A stretch of 64,000 bases of DNA, taken from the NCBI GenBank assembly GCA_016125385.1, contig WGLV01000019.1:56236-120235 (forward strand), in the 5' to 3' direction. The stretch comes from a bacterium (GTDB taxonomy: Bacteria; Hinthialibacterota; Hinthialibacteria; Hinthialibacterales; Hinthialibacteraceae). Below the pieces are notes generated by a model, which saw only the letters and a program-made list of their open reading frames with translations, did no database searches and had not been told where the DNA came from. A program made the translations under genes and the position numbers. Positions 25,530 to 34,830 of the stretch are shown here, in pieces (within the stretch, counting starts at the first letter, position 1; the number at the start of each line of letters is the position of its first letter).

Positions 25530-26023
25530 TTCTCCCACCGAAGATCGGGGGGAGTTAGAGGGGGGTTGAGCGCCTTGCGCGGCCATTGTGATTTTTTTCG
25601 CCAACCCCCTCCTCACCTCCCTCATCTTGGGGGAGGAATTGATGCTCAATCGCACCGTAGGAGCGGGTTTGAAACCCGCCCCTACAACCGGCCAATTCTG
25701 ATTAATCAATTGGTTATGTGCTTCCACACGATTCTGAAATTTCAAAATTCCAAAACCGTTTCTTTATCAGATCGCATCAGCAACCGACGGGAGCGCTTTA
25801 ATTTCTCCCACCGAAGATCGGGGGAATTAGAGGGGGGGTGAGCGCCTTGCGCAGACATCGCGATTTATCGGACAACCCCCTCCGTGAATGACCGGGAGCA
25901 TGATGGACTGATCGCACCATAGGGGGCAGGTTTCAAACCTGCTCCTACATCCCGCTCGCTTCAGGGACCAACGGGAGCGTTAAACACGTACAGCCCAAAG
26001 ACTCGGCAGCCGACCCTGTCGGC
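25530..26023. repeat. Compound intergenic repeat, two tandem units
   Basis: Two successive copies of the window's composite repeat. Each has a TCTCCCACCGAAGATCGGGG module, an ACAACCCCCTCC module and a palindrome (25659-25685 with GCGGGTTT arms; 25921-25948 with GCAGGTTT arms). The second unit ends with the ACGGGAGCG...CAGCCCAAAGACTCGG module and a hairpin at 26009-26023 (GCCGA stem, CCCTG loop). No coding potential is evident. The same modules recur near 38.0, 47.1-47.5, 52.4, 56.0 and 59.2 kb. Confidence 0.82.
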
Positions 26024-26054
26024 CTCCCCCGGCACACAAAACCAGTCAGCGCAC

Positions 26055-26093
26055 GAAAAAAGGGGACAGGCGATTCGCCCGTCCCCTTTTTTA
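26055..26093 (-). terminator. Terminator after the GntR-LacI regulator
   Basis: Inverted repeat AGGGGAC.../...GTCCCCT with A and T runs on both sides, so it could stop transcription in either direction. It lies about 20 bp downstream of the stop codon of the minus-strand regulator gene. Confidence 0.88.
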
Positions 26094-26114
26094 TGATCGA
26101 TTGATCCAGCGCAA

Positions 26115-27248
26115 TCAGCGTTCGGATGAAACCATGCCCTCGGGGGTCAGAGTCGATTCACGGAGAATCAAACGCTGGGGAGCCGCGACGAGACGTTCGC
26201 CGTCTTCTTCACCGCGCAGTTCTTTGATCAGCGAGCGGATAATCAGATCGACGAATTCAGAATACGCCGGCGAAACCGTCGACAGCCGGGGGTGACAATA
26301 ATGGCTGTATGGCGTGTCGCCATGCCCCACCACCGCGATCTCTTCGACGTTGTTCAGGTTGAGCGTACGCAGTTGCTTGATCGCTTCCAGCACGGTCGCG
26401 TCGTCAAAACCGATGATCGCCGTGGGAGCATGGTCGCCGCGGAAGATGGTTTCAACGCGATGGCGGTTTTCCTGCCAGTCGCGCAACATGGAGGGATGAA
26501 ACACCAGGGTGTCGGGATCCCACATGTTGATTTCTTTCATTTTTTCCTTATACGCGGCCCAGCGTTCGGGAATCGGACCGAAGTCGCACTCGCCGCCGCG
26601 CGGACCAATGTACGCGATGCGCCGATGGCCGAGTTCAAGCAGGTGCTCGATCGCTTTTTGCGTTCCGTTGTAATGGTCGCTGTGTACGCAACGCCACGGG
26701 GCGGGAAACTGTTCGCTGACCCGCTCGCCGAAAACCACTGGCAGCTGGTTTTTGCCGAACAGCGAAGCCACGCTGACGTGGCGCTTGGGCGCGACGGGAA
26801 ACCACACCATCGCCTGAACGCCCCGTTCGAGCAACAGGCGGCCCTGGTTGAGCTCTTTTTCCTGCTCGCTGGGGGCGAACATCGTGATGAATTCAATATT
26901 GTTCTGTTCGCCTTCATGAACCAGCTCGCTGACCAGTTCCTGCGCGCCGGGGTAATTGTGGGGAAGCAACAGCCCGACGACGGCGTTATCCTGCGGCGCG
27001 GGCGTCTGTTGTCCATTCGCTCGGGCCACAAAGGTTCCGCTGCCCTGCCGTGAAATCAGCCAGCCCTGACGCTCCAGTTCAGAGATCGCCCGGGTTACGG
27101 TGCTCAGGCTGAGCTCGTGTTCTTTCATTAACTTTTCGCGGGTCGGAAGGGGGTCGCCCGGTTTTAATACGCCCTGATCGATCTGATCGCGCAGGCGAAC
27201 CATGAGTTGCACATATTTGGGTACTCGCAATGACTCAAAACTTTTCAC
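26115..27248 (-). CDS. GntR-type HTH / LacI-type ligand-binding transcription regulator
   Basis: A 377-residue regulator. Residues ~10-75 form a GntR winged helix (LRDQIDQGVLKPGDPLPTRE, then STVTRAISELERQGWL and GSGTFV). From about residue 85 there is a periplasmic-binding-protein-like sensor domain of the LacI/GalR type, with VGLLLPHNYPGAQELVSEL, the AIEHLLELGHRRIAYIG motif and FDDATVLEAIKQL. This AraR-like architecture usually responds to a sugar. It starts at GTG with GAGG upstream. An AATAAAGTT sequence next to the start recurs inverted at 27367-27375 and could be an operator pair. The regulated genes are not obvious from position. Confidence 0.92.
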   Translation of the reverse strand: MKSFESLRVPKYVQLMVRLRDQIDQGVLKPGDPLPTREKLMKEHELSLSTVTRAISELERQGWLISRQGSGTFVARANGQQTPAPQDNAVVGLLLPHNYPGAQELVSELVHEGEQNNIEFITMFAPSEQEKELNQGRLLLERGVQAMVWFPVAPKRHVSVASLFGKNQLPVVFGERVSEQFPAPWRCVHSDHYNGTQKAIEHLLELGHRRIAYIGPRGGECDFGPIPERWAAYKEKMKEINMWDPDTLVFHPSMLRDWQENRHRVETIFRGDHAPTAIIGFDDATVLEAIKQLRTLNLNNVEEIAVVGHGDTPYSHYCHPRLSTVSPAYSEFVDLIIRSLIKELRGEEDGERLVAAPQRLILRESTLTPEGMVSSER

Positions 27249-27769
27249 AATAAAGTTACCTCAATCCAGAGATGGAATACCGCAGTAAGTGAATCGTTAG
27301 AAAAAAATGGTTGGCTAGAAATTTTTTTTCGGTAAATCGGAATGCTCAGGAGTGGTTCTATGGATGAAACTTTATTCCTCATGATGTATAGTCAAGAGAT
27401 CGGCGGAATTGGTTCCCGATAAAAAAAGGTTTTTTAATAACTGGGCACAAAAAAACCGGCTGAGATTCAGAAAATCCACGACTTTCAGCTTATCTTTTAT
27501 ATAATATCAGTCAACGGCTCGATTTAATTATTTGATAAAACTGAATTTTCGCATGGTTTTCCAAAATAGTCGCTGTTTAAAGAGATATCACAATCATGTG
27601 CAAAGCGTCGAGAAAAAATTCGATTTTTCTTTAGTGATTGCGTATATGGTTCACAAGATCGGTTCAATATTGAATCTTGCGGCGCGCCCGCCCGAGCGAA
27701 ATATCATTAATATTTACGCCCGATGAATCGGGATGGCGAGTTGGTTTGGGCTGGGAGGCCGAGTTACTG
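27249..27769. other. AT-rich intergenic region
   Basis: About 520 bp, clearly more AT-rich than its neighbours. It carries A/T runs and the inverted AATAAAGTT pair (27250-27258 and, on the other strand, 27367-27375) that may serve the adjacent regulator. A 64-codon plus-strand frame here has no recognisable homology and was not accepted as a gene. No tRNA or small RNA was recognised. Confidence 0.5.
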
Positions 27770-28810
27770 TCAGTTGAGCAGTTGGTACTGGGTGTTTCGC
27801 TTTCGGGGAGAAAAGCCCGCGTCTTCGACCAGGCGGCGGACCTCTTTTTCATTGCTGCAGTTGTGGATTCCCGTGGCGGCGACGACGTTTTCCTCCATCA
27901 TGGTTCCGCCCATGTCGTTTGCGCCGAAAAACAGCGCCATCTGCCCGACCTGTTTGCCCTGGGTGATGAACGAGGCCTGCACGTTGGGCACGTTGTCCAG
28001 ATAAATTCGCGCGATGGCCAGCGTTTTCAGATAGTCGATCGCGCCTGATTCGGGCACGCCTTCCATATCGGTGTGTTGACCCTGAAACGTCCAGGGGATG
28101 AACGCGGTAAAGCCGCCGGTGCGGTCTTGCAGCGCGCGGATGTGCTCGAAATGCTCGACGCGCTCCTCGATGGTTTCAATATGGCCGAACATCATGGTCG
28201 CGGTGGTCTTCATGCCCAGCTTATGGGCTTCTTCATGCACCGAGAGCCATTCTTTCGTCAGACACTTCCCCTTGGTGATCTCTTTGCGCACGCGATCGCT
28301 GAGAATCTCCGCGCCGCCGCCGGGAATCGAATCGAGTCCGGCCTCTTTGAGATGGGCGAGAATTTCGGCGATGGGGCGTTTGTATTTTTTATGGAAAAAG
28401 TAGATCTCGGGCGCGGAAAACGAGTGGAGATCGACCTGGGGAAAGCGATCTTTGATCGCCCGCAGCATATCCGTGTAATACTCGAACGGCAGCCTGGGAT
28501 GAAGCCCGCCCTGCATCAGAACCTGCGTCCCGCCCGTATCGGCAAGTTCCTGAATTTTTTGCAGGATGGTTTCGATGGGCAATACGTAGCCCTCTTCGTC
28601 GCCGGCCTGGCGGTAAAACGCGCAGAAGTCGCAGGTGGCCGCACACACGTTGGAATAATTGATATTGCGATCGACCACGTAGGTCACCACGGCGGGGTCG
28701 TTGATCGAAAGCCGCATCTCGTGGGCGCGCTCGCCCAGTTCCATCAGGTCGGTGGAGCGGAACATCTCGACCGCCTGTTCGAATGTTATCCGTCGATCGG
28801 GTTGAATCAT
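27770..28810 (-). CDS. mqnC: Cyclic dehypoxanthinyl futalosine synthase (radical SAM)
   Basis: Radical SAM enzyme of the futalosine route to menaquinone. At 346 residues it has normal length. The iron-sulfur cluster motif CAATCDFCAFYR (CxxxCxxC) is near residue 56, and the MqnC-typical TQVLMQGGLHP and GLDSIPGGGAEIL motifs follow. MqnE is the closest alternative, but the motif context (NINYSNVCAATCDFC) fits MqnC better. Its start overlaps the stop of the upstream lipoprotein gene by 4 bp (ATGA). Other mqn genes are not in the window. Confidence 0.88.
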   Translation of the reverse strand: MIQPDRRITFEQAVEMFRSTDLMELGERAHEMRLSINDPAVVTYVVDRNINYSNVCAATCDFCAFYRQAGDEEGYVLPIETILQKIQELADTGGTQVLMQGGLHPRLPFEYYTDMLRAIKDRFPQVDLHSFSAPEIYFFHKKYKRPIAEILAHLKEAGLDSIPGGGAEILSDRVRKEITKGKCLTKEWLSVHEEAHKLGMKTTATMMFGHIETIEERVEHFEHIRALQDRTGGFTAFIPWTFQGQHTDMEGVPESGAIDYLKTLAIARIYLDNVPNVQASFITQGKQVGQMALFFGANDMGGTMMEENVVAATGIHNCSNEKEVRRLVEDAGFSPRKRNTQYQLLN

Positions 28811-29265
28811 GGCGTTGGTTCGTTTACGTCGGGGGAGGCGGATCGAATAGCCAGATGCAGTTGAATCAATGCGTCCCGCGCTTCTTCTTTGTCCTGTTTG
28901 AATTGAGAATCGAGCCAGGCCAGCATAAGCCGGTTGGCGGCGTTTTTATAATCGCCTTCGCGCATCAACGCGCGCCCCACGCTCAGGTTGGCGTCACGAT
29001 CCCACGGGCGGTATTGTAACAACTCGCGGCTCCAACGCAAATCCGCTTCCGTAACCCCGCAGATTCGCGCGGCTTTGGCGGCGCCGCCGATGGCGTCGAG
29101 GCAGTAGGGCCGCGCCTCGGCGATGCGTTCATACGCCGCCAGCGCCTGAGTGGGGCGTCCCGCGTCCAGATCGGCCCGGGCGGCGTCGAGCGCGGCTTTC
29201 GGGCCGCCGCCGCAAGACGCGCAAAGCCATAACGCGGCGAACATACAGAGCGCGGTTCTGTTCAT
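28807..29265 (-). CDS. Small lipoprotein with TPR-like repeats
   Basis: A 152-residue protein with a hydrophobic signal and a lipobox ending LCASC, so it is probably lipid-anchored. The mature part shows tetratricopeptide-like helices: LDAGRPTQALAAYERIAEARP, ELLQYRPWDRDANLSVGRAL and MREGDYKNAANRLMLAWLDS. TPR domains mediate protein-protein contact. It overlaps mqnC by 4 bp, so the two are translationally coupled, although a functional link to menaquinone synthesis is not evident. Confidence 0.78.
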   Translation of the reverse strand: MNRTALCMFAALWLCASCGGGPKAALDAARADLDAGRPTQALAAYERIAEARPYCLDAIGGAAKAARICGVTEADLRWSRELLQYRPWDRDANLSVGRALMREGDYKNAANRLMLAWLDSQFKQDKEEARDALIQLHLAIRSASPDVNEPTP

Positions 29266-29305
29266 GGTTTCGTTGAGCGGAACCGGGGCGCGAACGCCCC
29301 GCGAA

Positions 29306-30754
29306 TCAGTAGGCGTTTTTAAACGAGACCAGCGTTTTCAGCATGATCTGGAGATCGAGCAGCAGCGACCAGTTCTTGACGTAATACAGATCGTGATTGG
29401 TGCGCTCGAGTACGGACGTGTCGCCGCGCCACCCATTCACCTGAGCCCAGCCGGTGATTCCGCTTTTGACCAGGTGGCGGCGCATGTATTGAGGGATTTC
29501 ATTTTTGAACTTGTTGACGAAATATGGACGCTCGGGGCGGGGACCGACGACGCTCATGTCGCCGCGCAACACGTTATAAAACTGGGGAAGCTCGTCGAGG
29601 TTGTACTTGCGCAGAAAGCGCCCGACCACAGTGGTGCGGGGGTCGTTGGCGGTGGCCCAGATGGGGCCCGATTCTTTTTCGGCTTCATCGACCATCGAGC
29701 GGAACTTATAGATATAAAAGCGGCGCCCGTCGTTGCCCACGCGTTCCTGTACGTAGAAGACCGAGCCCTTGGTATCGAAGCGGATCAGCAGCGCGATGAA
29801 GGCCATGATGGGCGAAGCCACCAGCAGGGCGGCCATCGAAATCATGATATCCACCGAGCGCTTGGCGAACTCGCCCGCGCCCGCCAGCGGCGATTCACCG
29901 AACAGCAGGGTGGGCAGTTCTTCAAATTCATCGATCGGCACACGCTGGGCGAGCATGTCGTACAATTCCGGCGAGAGCCGGTAGGTCACGCCCAATCGGC
30001 GGCACTCATTCATCACGTTCAAAATCTCGCGATGGTCGCCCGAATCCATCGCCACCATCACGCAATCAATGGGATTTTCACGAAGAATCGATGAAAGCTG
30101 ACCGCGCGCGCCCAGCAGGGTGACGCCGTCGCTTTCAGAGAAGGTTTCATTCAGCCGCGAGGGGGCGTCTTGAGTGGTGATATAGCCCAACACCTGAAAC
30201 TGCGAGCCGTAATGGTCGCGCAGGCGTTGTTCGGCGTCGGCGCACAGGTTCAGCGGGCCGATGATCGCCGTCTTCTGAAAAACCACGCCGCGCTGAATCA
30301 GGTAAAACTGGGCCTGTTTGAGCAGGCCATGAACCACCACCACGCCGATCGCGGTGAGGGGAATCGCCATCGCGACCGTCAACCGCGAAAACGAATAGCC
30401 GCGGTAGTTGAACAGAATCGCCATGATGAAGATGTAATTCACCAGCGTCGCCAGAATCAGCGTCACCGTCCAGACCTTGCGGTCGAGCCCCACCCGGCGC
30501 GCATAGAGGCCGATGCGTTCAAAGACGACGAAACCCATCAGCGCGATGCACAACGCCAGCGTGACGTAGGGATGAATGGCGGGGATGGAATGGTCTGCCG
30601 GAACCAGACTCGCGAATGGCGAGTAATAACGAATCAGAAACGCCAACAGAAACATCCCGAAAAAGACGGCGAAATCCGCCGACGCCAGAATCAGCGCGGG
30701 GAGAAAGTAACGGTCTTGTGCCGCAACGGCTTGAGCGGGATTACGCTTACGCAT
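29306..30754 (-). CDS. Polyprenyl-phosphate sugar-1-phosphate transferase (WcaJ/PglC superfamily)
   Basis: A 482-residue membrane enzyme that loads the first sugar phosphate onto undecaprenyl phosphate to start an exopolysaccharide or O-antigen unit. N-terminal half: about four or five helices and a CoA-binding-like region (AIIGPLNLCADAEQRL). C-terminal catalytic domain: KRSVDIMISMAALL, the VQERVGNDGRRFYIYKFRSM motif with its conserved basic residues, LPQFYNVLRGDMSVVGPRPE, and a terminal VSFKNAY. The ATG at 30754 is used; a GTG at 30772 would add six residues. No other glycan assembly genes are adjacent, except possibly the toroid protein upstream. Confidence 0.92.
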   Translation of the reverse strand: MRKRNPAQAVAAQDRYFLPALILASADFAVFFGMFLLAFLIRYYSPFASLVPADHSIPAIHPYVTLALCIALMGFVVFERIGLYARRVGLDRKVWTVTLILATLVNYIFIMAILFNYRGYSFSRLTVAMAIPLTAIGVVVVHGLLKQAQFYLIQRGVVFQKTAIIGPLNLCADAEQRLRDHYGSQFQVLGYITTQDAPSRLNETFSESDGVTLLGARGQLSSILRENPIDCVMVAMDSGDHREILNVMNECRRLGVTYRLSPELYDMLAQRVPIDEFEELPTLLFGESPLAGAGEFAKRSVDIMISMAALLVASPIMAFIALLIRFDTKGSVFYVQERVGNDGRRFYIYKFRSMVDEAEKESGPIWATANDPRTTVVGRFLRKYNLDELPQFYNVLRGDMSVVGPRPERPYFVNKFKNEIPQYMRRHLVKSGITGWAQVNGWRGDTSVLERTNHDLYYVKNWSLLLDLQIMLKTLVSFKNAY

Positions 30755-31059
30755 TAAGGGTTTTTTCCACACGGAACCAATAGTTTACTGGCCGGCGCCG
30801 CCATCGATCGCGGCGAAGAACTCGGCGAACACAACTCCCCTTTCACCCAACGGGCGAATCAAGGGGAAGACCCAAATTCGCGGCGCTGCACGCGAATTAT
30901 ACTTTGTGTAATCTTGATTTGTCAAGAAAATATCTTGATTTTCTCAAGTTACCCATTCCGGGCTACAAAACGAAGCAAGCCAAGGGGCTTAGCGTTCGCA
31001 TACCGGCGGATTTACTATATCTTCAGATGACGTAACTGTCACTAGCCGAACCGATTTTT

Positions 31060-32757
31060 TTATGCGCGTTCGTTCAGGTCGTCTGAAAAACGGCTCGCTT
31101 CCGCTCCAAAGTCAAAATATTCAGTGAACATCGCGCGTCCGCGACGATTGAGAGCCTCCACTTCGGCGGGGCTCAAATCGCGTCCGCGCACGTCCAGCTC
31201 CTGCGGTTGAAAATACCGCGATTGCGGCACGTACCGCGCCGGGAATTCATCCCCGATCGACAGGCCCTCCAGTTGAACGCCGTTTTCCAGAATCACGGTG
31301 GTCATGACTGAAAGGCTACGCTCGTCGATTACTATATCACGCTCGAAACGAATCGGCGTGGGTTTCGCGCCCAGCATGAGAATTTTTCGGATCAGGCCCT
31401 TCAGGTGATACGCGGGCCAGGCGTGCCAGCCCACCAGCAGCATCCCCACGCGGAAAATAATAAAAGTGAACGGATTGAATACCTTCGACGGGGCTTTGTG
31501 ACAACGCCCCCGGATGACAATACGGTTTTCGTCGTGTTCGATCTCGTGTTTCGGGTCAATCCACTGGCTGGTGAATACCGCGCCCTCTCTGATCTTGCCG
31601 ATCAGACCGCAGTTGTTGACGCGAAGTTTGCCGCAATTTACGTCGAAGTGTTTGACTACGCCGCCCTTGGCCGCGTTGACGAGGGTGTACGCCGGGCCGC
31701 GTTTGCCGGCCCAGACTTTCGCGCCCTCGAAATAGCGGCTTTCGCCCTCTCGCTCATACGGCAGAGGCGGGAGCTCAGCCGGGCGCTCGCCATAATCGAT
31801 ATACGAGAGCATCAGTTCGGGCATGCGGTAAACGAAATAGCGCTCTCCCTGAATCTCGGGGGGAACCAGCGCGCCGTCGCGCAGCCCCTCCAGCATGCGG
31901 TCGGCGACACGAGCCGCCAGGGGAATCTCGTTGGCGAGCAGTTCATACCCGTGCGGATAAAAATGAAGGGTCTGGCGGCTGCCCGCCGTGCCGGCGTAGT
32001 GGCCGTTGGGGTAGACGAAATAACTGCTGAACTCGACCCAGCGCTTGAAATGAGGCATAAAACGATCGTCTTCATAATGTCTGCGCAGTTTGGCCATGAA
32101 GCTGATGGTGGCTGACAGATAACCGGGGTCGGCGCCGTCATACTCCAGACACCAACCCTCTTCATGACAATATGAGAAAAACTCATCCAGCTTGACGATA
32201 AACGACCGCCTGATCGCCTCATCATGCACCAGCGTGTACGCCTCATACATCGGCAACAGCGCCATGGCGTGATGATTGGCCAGTACGCCCGATTCATCCG
32301 TCCCGGCGAGAAACAGCGCGGCGCGGTGGATGCTTTTCAGCAGGCGTTCTTTCAGATCGGCGGGAACCTCGTCCTTGATCCGGCGGTAGCTGTCGCACAT
32401 GACATAAACCAGAAATCCAGTCGGGCCCGCCCAGCCGCGCTCGTTTGGATAGAACTCGTCAAAAGAGCCATCCCTGTGCTGTATGCGTGTCCAGTAGTCC
32501 ATTCCCGCCAAAGTCCATTGCAATACTTTTGGATGGCGGCGATACGGATTGCCGGGCATGTCGTGCGCGTAAGCCAGCGCCAGCGCGTGTACGCCGAACT
32601 GCGCGATCGAGTTGGGGAAGTCGGTGCTTCGGCACAGCCAGTATTCACGATTCATACAGCCGTAGGTGGGCGAAAACTGGTTTCGATCTTGCGATGACAG
32701 CAGCCGTGGAACTTGAGAAAGCGCCTTTTGCGCGTACACGTCACGAAGATTGGGCAT
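31060..32757 (-). CDS. Alpha-toroid / heparinase II/III-like protein
   Basis: A 565-residue protein without an obvious signal peptide. The N-terminal ~330 residues look like an alpha/alpha toroid (many helix pairs, DGSFDEFYPNERGWAGPTGF, SGVLANHHAMALLPMYEAY). The C-terminal part is beta-rich with a short hydrophobic stretch (FTFIIFRVGMLLVGW). The arrangement resembles polysaccharide lyases of the heparinase II/III type and related epimerases. The N-A-NHH segment is the type of place where catalytic residues sit in such lyases. Located 300 bp upstream of the sugar-phosphate transferase on the same strand, it may act on an acidic polysaccharide. The function is provisional. Confidence 0.65.
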   Translation of the reverse strand: MPNLRDVYAQKALSQVPRLLSSQDRNQFSPTYGCMNREYWLCRSTDFPNSIAQFGVHALALAYAHDMPGNPYRRHPKVLQWTLAGMDYWTRIQHRDGSFDEFYPNERGWAGPTGFLVYVMCDSYRRIKDEVPADLKERLLKSIHRAALFLAGTDESGVLANHHAMALLPMYEAYTLVHDEAIRRSFIVKLDEFFSYCHEEGWCLEYDGADPGYLSATISFMAKLRRHYEDDRFMPHFKRWVEFSSYFVYPNGHYAGTAGSRQTLHFYPHGYELLANEIPLAARVADRMLEGLRDGALVPPEIQGERYFVYRMPELMLSYIDYGERPAELPPLPYEREGESRYFEGAKVWAGKRGPAYTLVNAAKGGVVKHFDVNCGKLRVNNCGLIGKIREGAVFTSQWIDPKHEIEHDENRIVIRGRCHKAPSKVFNPFTFIIFRVGMLLVGWHAWPAYHLKGLIRKILMLGAKPTPIRFERDIVIDERSLSVMTTVILENGVQLEGLSIGDEFPARYVPQSRYFQPQELDVRGRDLSPAEVEALNRRGRAMFTEYFDFGAEASRFSDDLNERA

Positions 32758-32962
32758 GATTGACTCTCATATTGCGAAACGTAAAAAATAATTTCGCATC
32801 TTTAAAAAAAAGAAGGTAGAATGGTGTTAACACAAAACTAACACTTTTTTCAAAATCGAGCGGCAAGAGGGTTTGTAGATATCTCATGATACACTAGAAT
32901 CCAACGGTTCTATATATTTTGGGTTTCTTCCGCTCAAAACTGCAAGGAGTGCGAAGCTAGAT

Positions 32963-33352
32963 ATGAGTCCGATGAAAAAAAATGTGTCTGAAGCGGAAAT
33001 GCGAATTCTCAACGTGTTGTGGGAACATGGTCCCGCAACGGCGCGCGAAGTGCGCGAACAATTGAAAGCCAAGGCGAATCTGGCTTATTCAACCGTGATT
33101 ACGCTGTTGCAGCGGTTGGAAGTCAAGGGCGCGGTAACGCATACGAAAAGCGAGCGCGGCAAGGCGTTCGTCTTTCATCCCGTGACCAAGCCCGAACAGG
33201 TTCGCGAACGCGCGCTCGGTTCGTTGATCAAGAATTACTTTGACGACGATCCCGTGCCTCTCTTTTCAACGCTGGTGCGGTCAAAACCGCTAAGCGAAAA
33301 AGAGATCAAGCAACTGCGCTCCATCCTGGAAGAAGCTGAGGCGGATCAGTAA
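32963..33352 (+). CDS. BlaI/MecI/CopY-family transcriptional repressor
   Basis: A 129-residue winged-helix repressor with the family pattern VSEAEMRILNVLWEHGPATAREVREQL, then AYSTVITLLQRLEVKGAVTHTK and RGKAFVFHPV. BlaI-type proteins repress target genes and are usually inactivated by proteolysis via a BlaR1 membrane protease. No BlaR1/MecR1 gene is adjacent, so the sensor or signal is unknown. A TGTA-N12-TACA inverted pair at 32874-32893, upstream of the gene, is a candidate operator because BlaI sites use TACA/TGTA half-sites. A terminator follows at 33426-33454. Confidence 0.9.
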   Translation: MSPMKKNVSEAEMRILNVLWEHGPATAREVREQLKAKANLAYSTVITLLQRLEVKGAVTHTKSERGKAFVFHPVTKPEQVRERALGSLIKNYFDDDPVPLFSTLVRSKPLSEKEIKQLRSILEEAEADQ

Positions 33353-33425
33353 ACCCGCCCCCGGCGCGTTGGAACCGGGAGTCATTTGACATCGAGCTTC
33401 TAATCGTCTGATAGAGCGACCAAAC

Positions 33426-33454
33426 AAAAAAAGGGCCGTAACGGCCCTTTTTTT
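33426..33454 (+). terminator. Terminator after the BlaI-family gene
   Basis: GGGCCG / CGGCCC stem with TAA loop, seven A on the 5' side and seven T on the 3' side, about 75 bp after the blaI-type stop. The following ~295 bp up to the next gene hold nothing recognisable. Confidence 0.92.
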
Positions 33455-33749
33455 ATATAATTAAGCAGAATCTCTATTCCATGCTTTTTGTGGTGACGCA
33501 GAAGACGGTCTCCTGTCAATTTTTTACACACTTTCATCCTGCTGGCTGATTACCCGCAAACCCGTCTTCTTCCATAGCCATCTCGCACTATATAGAAACG
33601 CATGCTTGAACCGATTCGGTCAGGTTTCTTGATAAATAACGCATTCCAGATGATTTTTTTATCACAAATTCACCGCTCCTCATATCATCTGATTCGTTTA
33701 TCAGATTAGATACGGAATCCGTTCATTTTTCTTGTCGGGAGAGCCGGTC

Positions 33750-34454
33750 ATGAATAAAAAACCATCTCTGCTTGTCATATTGATCGCCGCCGTTCTGTCG
33801 GCATCCTGCCAGACGGCCCAACAAAACGCATCGGCGGTACGCGAATCCGCCGATCCAGCGGCCGCGCTGCAAAAAAAGATTGGAGGGCCGGTTCAGGTCG
33901 CGAACCAACCGGTTTCATCCATTCTCCCGATTCTGGAAGGGGAGAGCGGCGTCGCGATGATGTTGAAGGGCGATTGCGACCCCAAGGCGGCTTTTTCGCT
34001 TGACGACCCCACGATTCAGCAGGTTCTGGACGCGCTCACGGCTTCCAGCAACACCCGCTACGAGATCACAGAATCGAACGGCAAGCCGCTCGTCGTTGTT
34101 TCGTGCGCGGAAAAAGCCCCCGTTGCGGAAAACTCCCCCGTCTCGCTGGCTGAAAAACGCTTACTCGCCAAACGCATCGATCCGGAATGGGTCGTTCTGA
34201 ACGATCTGCCCGCGTTGCACACGGTTATGAAAGGGCCGATCCTGCTTGAGAATCAGGATATCCGAATCCTGTCGTTCCTGTTGTCGTCTGAAGCGCATCT
34301 GAACGTCAAGATCATGACTCCGCCTGGAAAAAAGACGTCGCTGAATCTATATGATCCGACGGTGCGCGAGGTTCTCGACGCCGCGTGCCTGTCCGCTGGA
34401 TGTACGTACATGATCGTCCGCAAGGGCGAATATGAGTTTGTTGTTATTGTGTAA
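33750..34454 (+). CDS. Lipoprotein with two STN-like domains
   Basis: A 234-residue protein with a lipobox ending LSASC, hence probably lipid-anchored. The ATG at 33750 has GGGAGAG upstream. The mature part contains two related segments, about residues 46-115 and 160-234. Each has a short helix (ILPILEGESGV / ILSFLLSSEAH), a strand ending in FSLDDPTIQQVLDAL or LNLYDPTVREVLDAA, then a helix and two strands (RYEITESNGKPLVVV / TYMIVRKGEYEFVVI). This is the pattern of the STN (secretin/TonB short N-terminal) domain. Standing alone as a lipoprotein, it could bind a secretin-like channel or act as a periplasmic adaptor. It is not a secretin itself. Confidence 0.72.
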   Translation: MNKKPSLLVILIAAVLSASCQTAQQNASAVRESADPAAALQKKIGGPVQVANQPVSSILPILEGESGVAMMLKGDCDPKAAFSLDDPTIQQVLDALTASSNTRYEITESNGKPLVVVSCAEKAPVAENSPVSLAEKRLLAKRIDPEWVVLNDLPALHTVMKGPILLENQDIRILSFLLSSEAHLNVKIMTPPGKKTSLNLYDPTVREVLDAACLSAGCTYMIVRKGEYEFVVIV

Positions 34455-34515
34455 TGGATTACAATCCTTACCGAATGTATTACTTTTGTCATTACATTGG
34501 ACATGATATAGAATC

Positions 34516-34830
34516 ATGACAAGAAGAATTTCCGGCTTTCAATGGGATCATGGGAATACGCAAAAGTGTCAAAAACACGGATTGTCTCCAGCGGAGATCG
34601 AGTCGCTTTTTACGGAATGTTCGGTGACGGTTTTCCCAGACCCTGCTTCGAACGAGCCCCGTTTAAGGGCAATCGGAAAGACTTTATCTGGACGCTATAT
34701 ATTTGTCGTCTACACACTGAGAGAAATCGGCGAGGAAATATTCATCCGCCCGATCAGCGCCAGATACATGCACCAGAAAGAGATCGAATACTATGAAAAA
34801 GAAACCGCTTCCGACGTTTCAGACGGATGA
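34516..34830 (+). CDS. brnT: BrnT-family toxin
   Basis: A 104-residue RelE-like ribonuclease toxin. BrnT features are the FQWDHGNTQKCQKHGLS start, RAIGKTLSGRYIFVVYTLRE, and the RPISARYMHQKEIEYYE end with catalytic-type basic residues. Its 3' end overlaps the brnA start by 38 bp, the usual toxin-first order of this system. Confidence 0.9.
   Translation: MTRRISGFQWDHGNTQKCQKHGLSPAEIESLFTECSVTVFPDPASNEPRLRAIGKTLSGRYIFVVYTLREIGEEIFIRPISARYMHQKEIEYYEKETASDVSDG

Noticed and set aside
25530..26023. Possible CRISPR array from tandem repeat modules
   Set aside because: Repeats are not evenly spaced, spacers are themselves repeated modules, and no cas genes are present.
27532..27726. 64-codon plus-strand frame in an AT-rich gap
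   Set aside because: Low-complexity composition and no homology. Treated as non-coding.
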